Position numbers and translations under genes: made by a program. From Acidaminococcaceae bacterium (GTDB lineage: Bacteria; Bacillota; Negativicutes; Acidaminococcales; Acidaminococcaceae), in the NCBI GenBank assembly GCA_028693975.1, contig JAQUUF010000079.1, forward strand, positions 1-6,117: DNA of 6,117 nt. Direction: 5' to 3'. This document shows, in pieces, positions 4,327 to 6,117 of this stretch (positions are counted from its first letter, which is position 1; each line of letters opens with the position of its first letter). Under the pieces are notes generated by a model. The model was given only the letters and a program-made list of their open reading frames with translations. It was not told the DNA's origin and did not search any database.

Positions 4327-6117
4327 TCAACCACCGCCATAAATAATTTATTAGCCTTAAATTGAACAGCCTCCCAACCACGCAAACTATCATCATAAAT
4401 CACTTTGGCTTGTTCGTTGTTTTCCTTTATCAAAAGTTTTTGGAAAACGCCATCGTAAACATCATCAGCCAAATTGATCTGGCTCCAACCATAACCTCCC
4501 CAAGCAGCCTCTAGGCACACCGCGCCTGGTTTACTCTGGGCCAAAGTAAAGGTCTTCCCTACCGCTTTACCGTCAACAGTTATTTTGAGCATGGAGCCTT
4601 TTAAATTAATCGTCAGCTTGCGGTCCCCCCTAGCATGATAGCTAAGTGCCGGGATATATTCTGGCGACCCTTCTTGAATAGTTTTTGGATCATCTAGTTG
4701 TTTGTCTTTAAGACGCTCTACATATATTTTAGCAGTTTCTGCTGAATCTGCATAGCGGCTAAAAGTTTTCAGCTCTTGTTCCACCACCGCTTTTTTATCT
4801 TCCTCTACAGAGATAGCCGGAATTCCGTCCAACCTATCCAAATTGAGTTTAAGCAATTCTTTTTTAACTCCAGCGCTATTATCTGTCACAATGAGGTAAT
4901 TATTAACCACGCCCACCGAAACATAAGAACTCAGGTCGTCTGCCGCGCGCAAATAAATATTTTGCTGGCCATATTTGTTGCCACTCAATTCGACGCTCAA
5001 AAGCAAATCCTGATAAGTACTACTGTTTTTTAACCGCATAAAGCCTTTACCCTTGGCTTTGGTAGTTAATATTACCTTTTCAGGCTGCAGCTCCGCCGCT
5101 CCTTGCATAGTCAGCCAACGCTCATAGCGCGTGGCATCACCATTAACGAACTGCAACTTTTGCTTAGTATCATCTTGAATTCTAGTCAGGAGGTGGTTCA
5201 CAGGCCAATAGGCTTGTGGCTCCATCCTAGTCAAATCATAGATACTACTGCTTCTGACATTCTTGCAATACCCTTCGCGATTAAAGTTCATCTTAAAAAG
5301 CTTTTCAATCCAGTACTTATTGACTGCTGCCACCTTGTCATTATTACCGAAACTGCCTGTGTTAGAATGCATTAGAATATAAGTTTGTGGCACATAGCCA
5401 AGTTCGTTAGTGTAAACATCACGCAGACGAGTATAATCATAATCTAAGCGATTTTTCATAACTCTATAACTTTCCAAAGGATAATTATGCTCATCTCGAA
5501 TGTAATCCATCAAATAGTGATTATACTTGCGACCCAAAGTTGCTGCCACCATAGAGTGCTCCAAAGGTCCCATATCACCTAAATAATTATTATAGCGGTC
5601 AAAAACATTGATAAAGTATAAACGATAACCATTGGTCCCCATCTCCCAAAAAGAAGTATCCTGCAACGAACGCAGTTCTGCTGGCATCAGGAATTTAGTA
5701 TCGCGGTTGTCAAATTTTTCTGGATACGTCAAAACCGTAGCCTTCAGGTTCTCCTCTTCCAAAATTTTTTGACTAAAAATGGCAGTGTCGCGTCGTCCAT
5801 CTTCAAAAATCAAATAAAGAGACTTAGCGGGCAAAACTTTGCCGTTGTGATAGTAATCCAAAATGTCTTGTTGGGTAATGGTAACATAGCCTTCTTTTTT
5901 TAAAGTCGATAAATGTTGCCGCAACAAATCTTGTCCAATTAATGTTTGGTTACCGGTTCTATCCACGCCAAAATAAGAAAGCGCTATAAAGCCCTGGTCT
6001 CCATTTGTAGATACTGTGTCATCGTAAGGCTTATATTTTGTAAAAGTGAAAATTGCTGTTATTACAATATACAGCGCTCCCGCTATAACTAGCCATTCTA
6101 TAATCGACCTTATTTTT
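4305..6117 (-). CDS. Membrane-anchored polysaccharide-deacetylase-like protein with C-terminal LamG/ConA-like domain, 5' end cut by the window edge
   Basis: The frame is open to the right edge, and 603 residues are visible. The start codon lies outside: the GTG at 5966 is internal, because the 50 codons before it encode a transmembrane anchor (IEWLVIAGALYIVITAIF, about residues 6-23) and the first strand of the domain (GFIALSYFGVDR). Visible residues about 38-270 resemble a NodB-type deacetylase of the PgaB/IcaB kind: a GFIALSY strand, LKKEGYVTIT, and IFEDGRRD where the TFDDG motif is expected (FEDG, residues 104-107). The usual second motif HxxxH is replaced by WEMGTNGYRL (157-166), without histidine; a motif-5-like ILMHS keeps His250. 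Residues about 343-575 look like a concanavalin A/LamG sandwich (FMRLKNSSTYQDLLLSVEL; INLKGSMLKITVDGKAVG), split by a charged helical insert. It likely faces the outside and binds polysaccharide; deacetylase activity is doubtful. The gene overlaps the GH18-like gene by 22 bases. Confidence 0.75.
   Translation of the reverse strand, partial: KIRSIIEWLVIAGALYIVITAIFTFTKYKPYDDTVSTNGDQGFIALSYFGVDRTGNQTLIGQDLLRQHLSTLKKEGYVTITQQDILDYYHNGKVLPAKSLYLIFEDGRRDTAIFSQKILEEENLKATVLTYPEKFDNRDTKFLMPAELRSLQDTSFWEMGTNGYRLYFINVFDRYNNYLGDMGPLEHSMVAATLGRKYNHYLMDYIRDEHNYPLESYRVMKNRLDYDYTRLRDVYTNELGYVPQTYILMHSNTGSFGNNDKVAAVNKYWIEKLFKMNFNREGYCKNVRSSSIYDLTRMEPQAYWPVNHLLTRIQDDTKQKLQFVNGDATRYERWLTMQGAAELQPEKVILTTKAKGKGFMRLKNSSTYQDLLLSVELSGNKYGQQNIYLRAADDLSSYVSVGVVNNYLIVTDNSAGVKKELLKLNLDRLDGIPAISVEEDKKAVVEQELKTFSRYADSAETAKIYVERLKDKQLDDPKTIQEGSPEYIPALSYHARGDRKLTINLKGSMLKITVDGKAVGKTFTLAQSKPGAVCLEAAWGGYGWSQINLADDVYDGVFQKLLIKENNEQAKVIYDDSLRGWEAVQFKANKLFMAVVEWFITHL

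Noticed and set aside
4305..5966. GTG at 5966 as the start of the deacetylase-like gene
   Set aside because: The frame continues upstream to the window edge and encodes a transmembrane helix and the first strand of the domain, so the gene is cut by the edge and does not start at 5966.

Overview
The window is a stretch of bacterial chromosome in which every credible gene lies on the minus strand. It probably comes from a low-to-moderate GC Bacillota genome. The reasons are the order (L7Ae-like protein)-rpsL-rpsG-fusA, which is typical of that phylum, the strong AGGAGG-type ribosome binding sites, and a textbook SigA-type promoter. A member of the Negativicutes or a related anaerobe is possible, but I cannot settle this from the window.

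In transcription order (right to left), the window begins inside a gene cut by its right edge (4305-6117). It encodes a membrane-anchored protein with a divergent NodB/polysaccharide-deacetylase-like domain followed by a concanavalin A/LamG-like beta-sandwich. Its last 22 bases overlap the start of the next gene (3286-4326), which encodes a probable lipoprotein with a glycoside hydrolase family 18-like barrel. The two look translationally coupled and probably act together outside the membrane on a polysaccharide of the envelope or matrix. A strong intrinsic terminator (3243-3281) sits 4 bases after the second stop codon and closes this unit.

The str operon follows after a 275-base gap. Its own promoter is very near consensus (TTGACA, 17 bases, TACAAT, with an extended -10 TG and upstream A-tracts; 3056-3104). 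It reads into a YbxF-type L7Ae-family RNA-binding protein (2759-3010), ribosomal protein S12 (rpsL, 2307-2687), ribosomal protein S7 (rpsG, 1793-2263) and elongation factor G (fusA, 1767 to the left edge, first 589 codons). A terminator-like hairpin between the L7Ae-like gene and rpsL may attenuate the ribosomal genes. No tRNA, rRNA, CRISPR array, transposon or other repeat family was seen.

The str operon is ordinary translation machinery. The points worth a second look are the deacetylase-like protein that lacks the usual motif residues, its coupling to a GH18-like lipoprotein with an altered active-site motif, the isolation of the str operon from rpoBC, and the possible attenuator.
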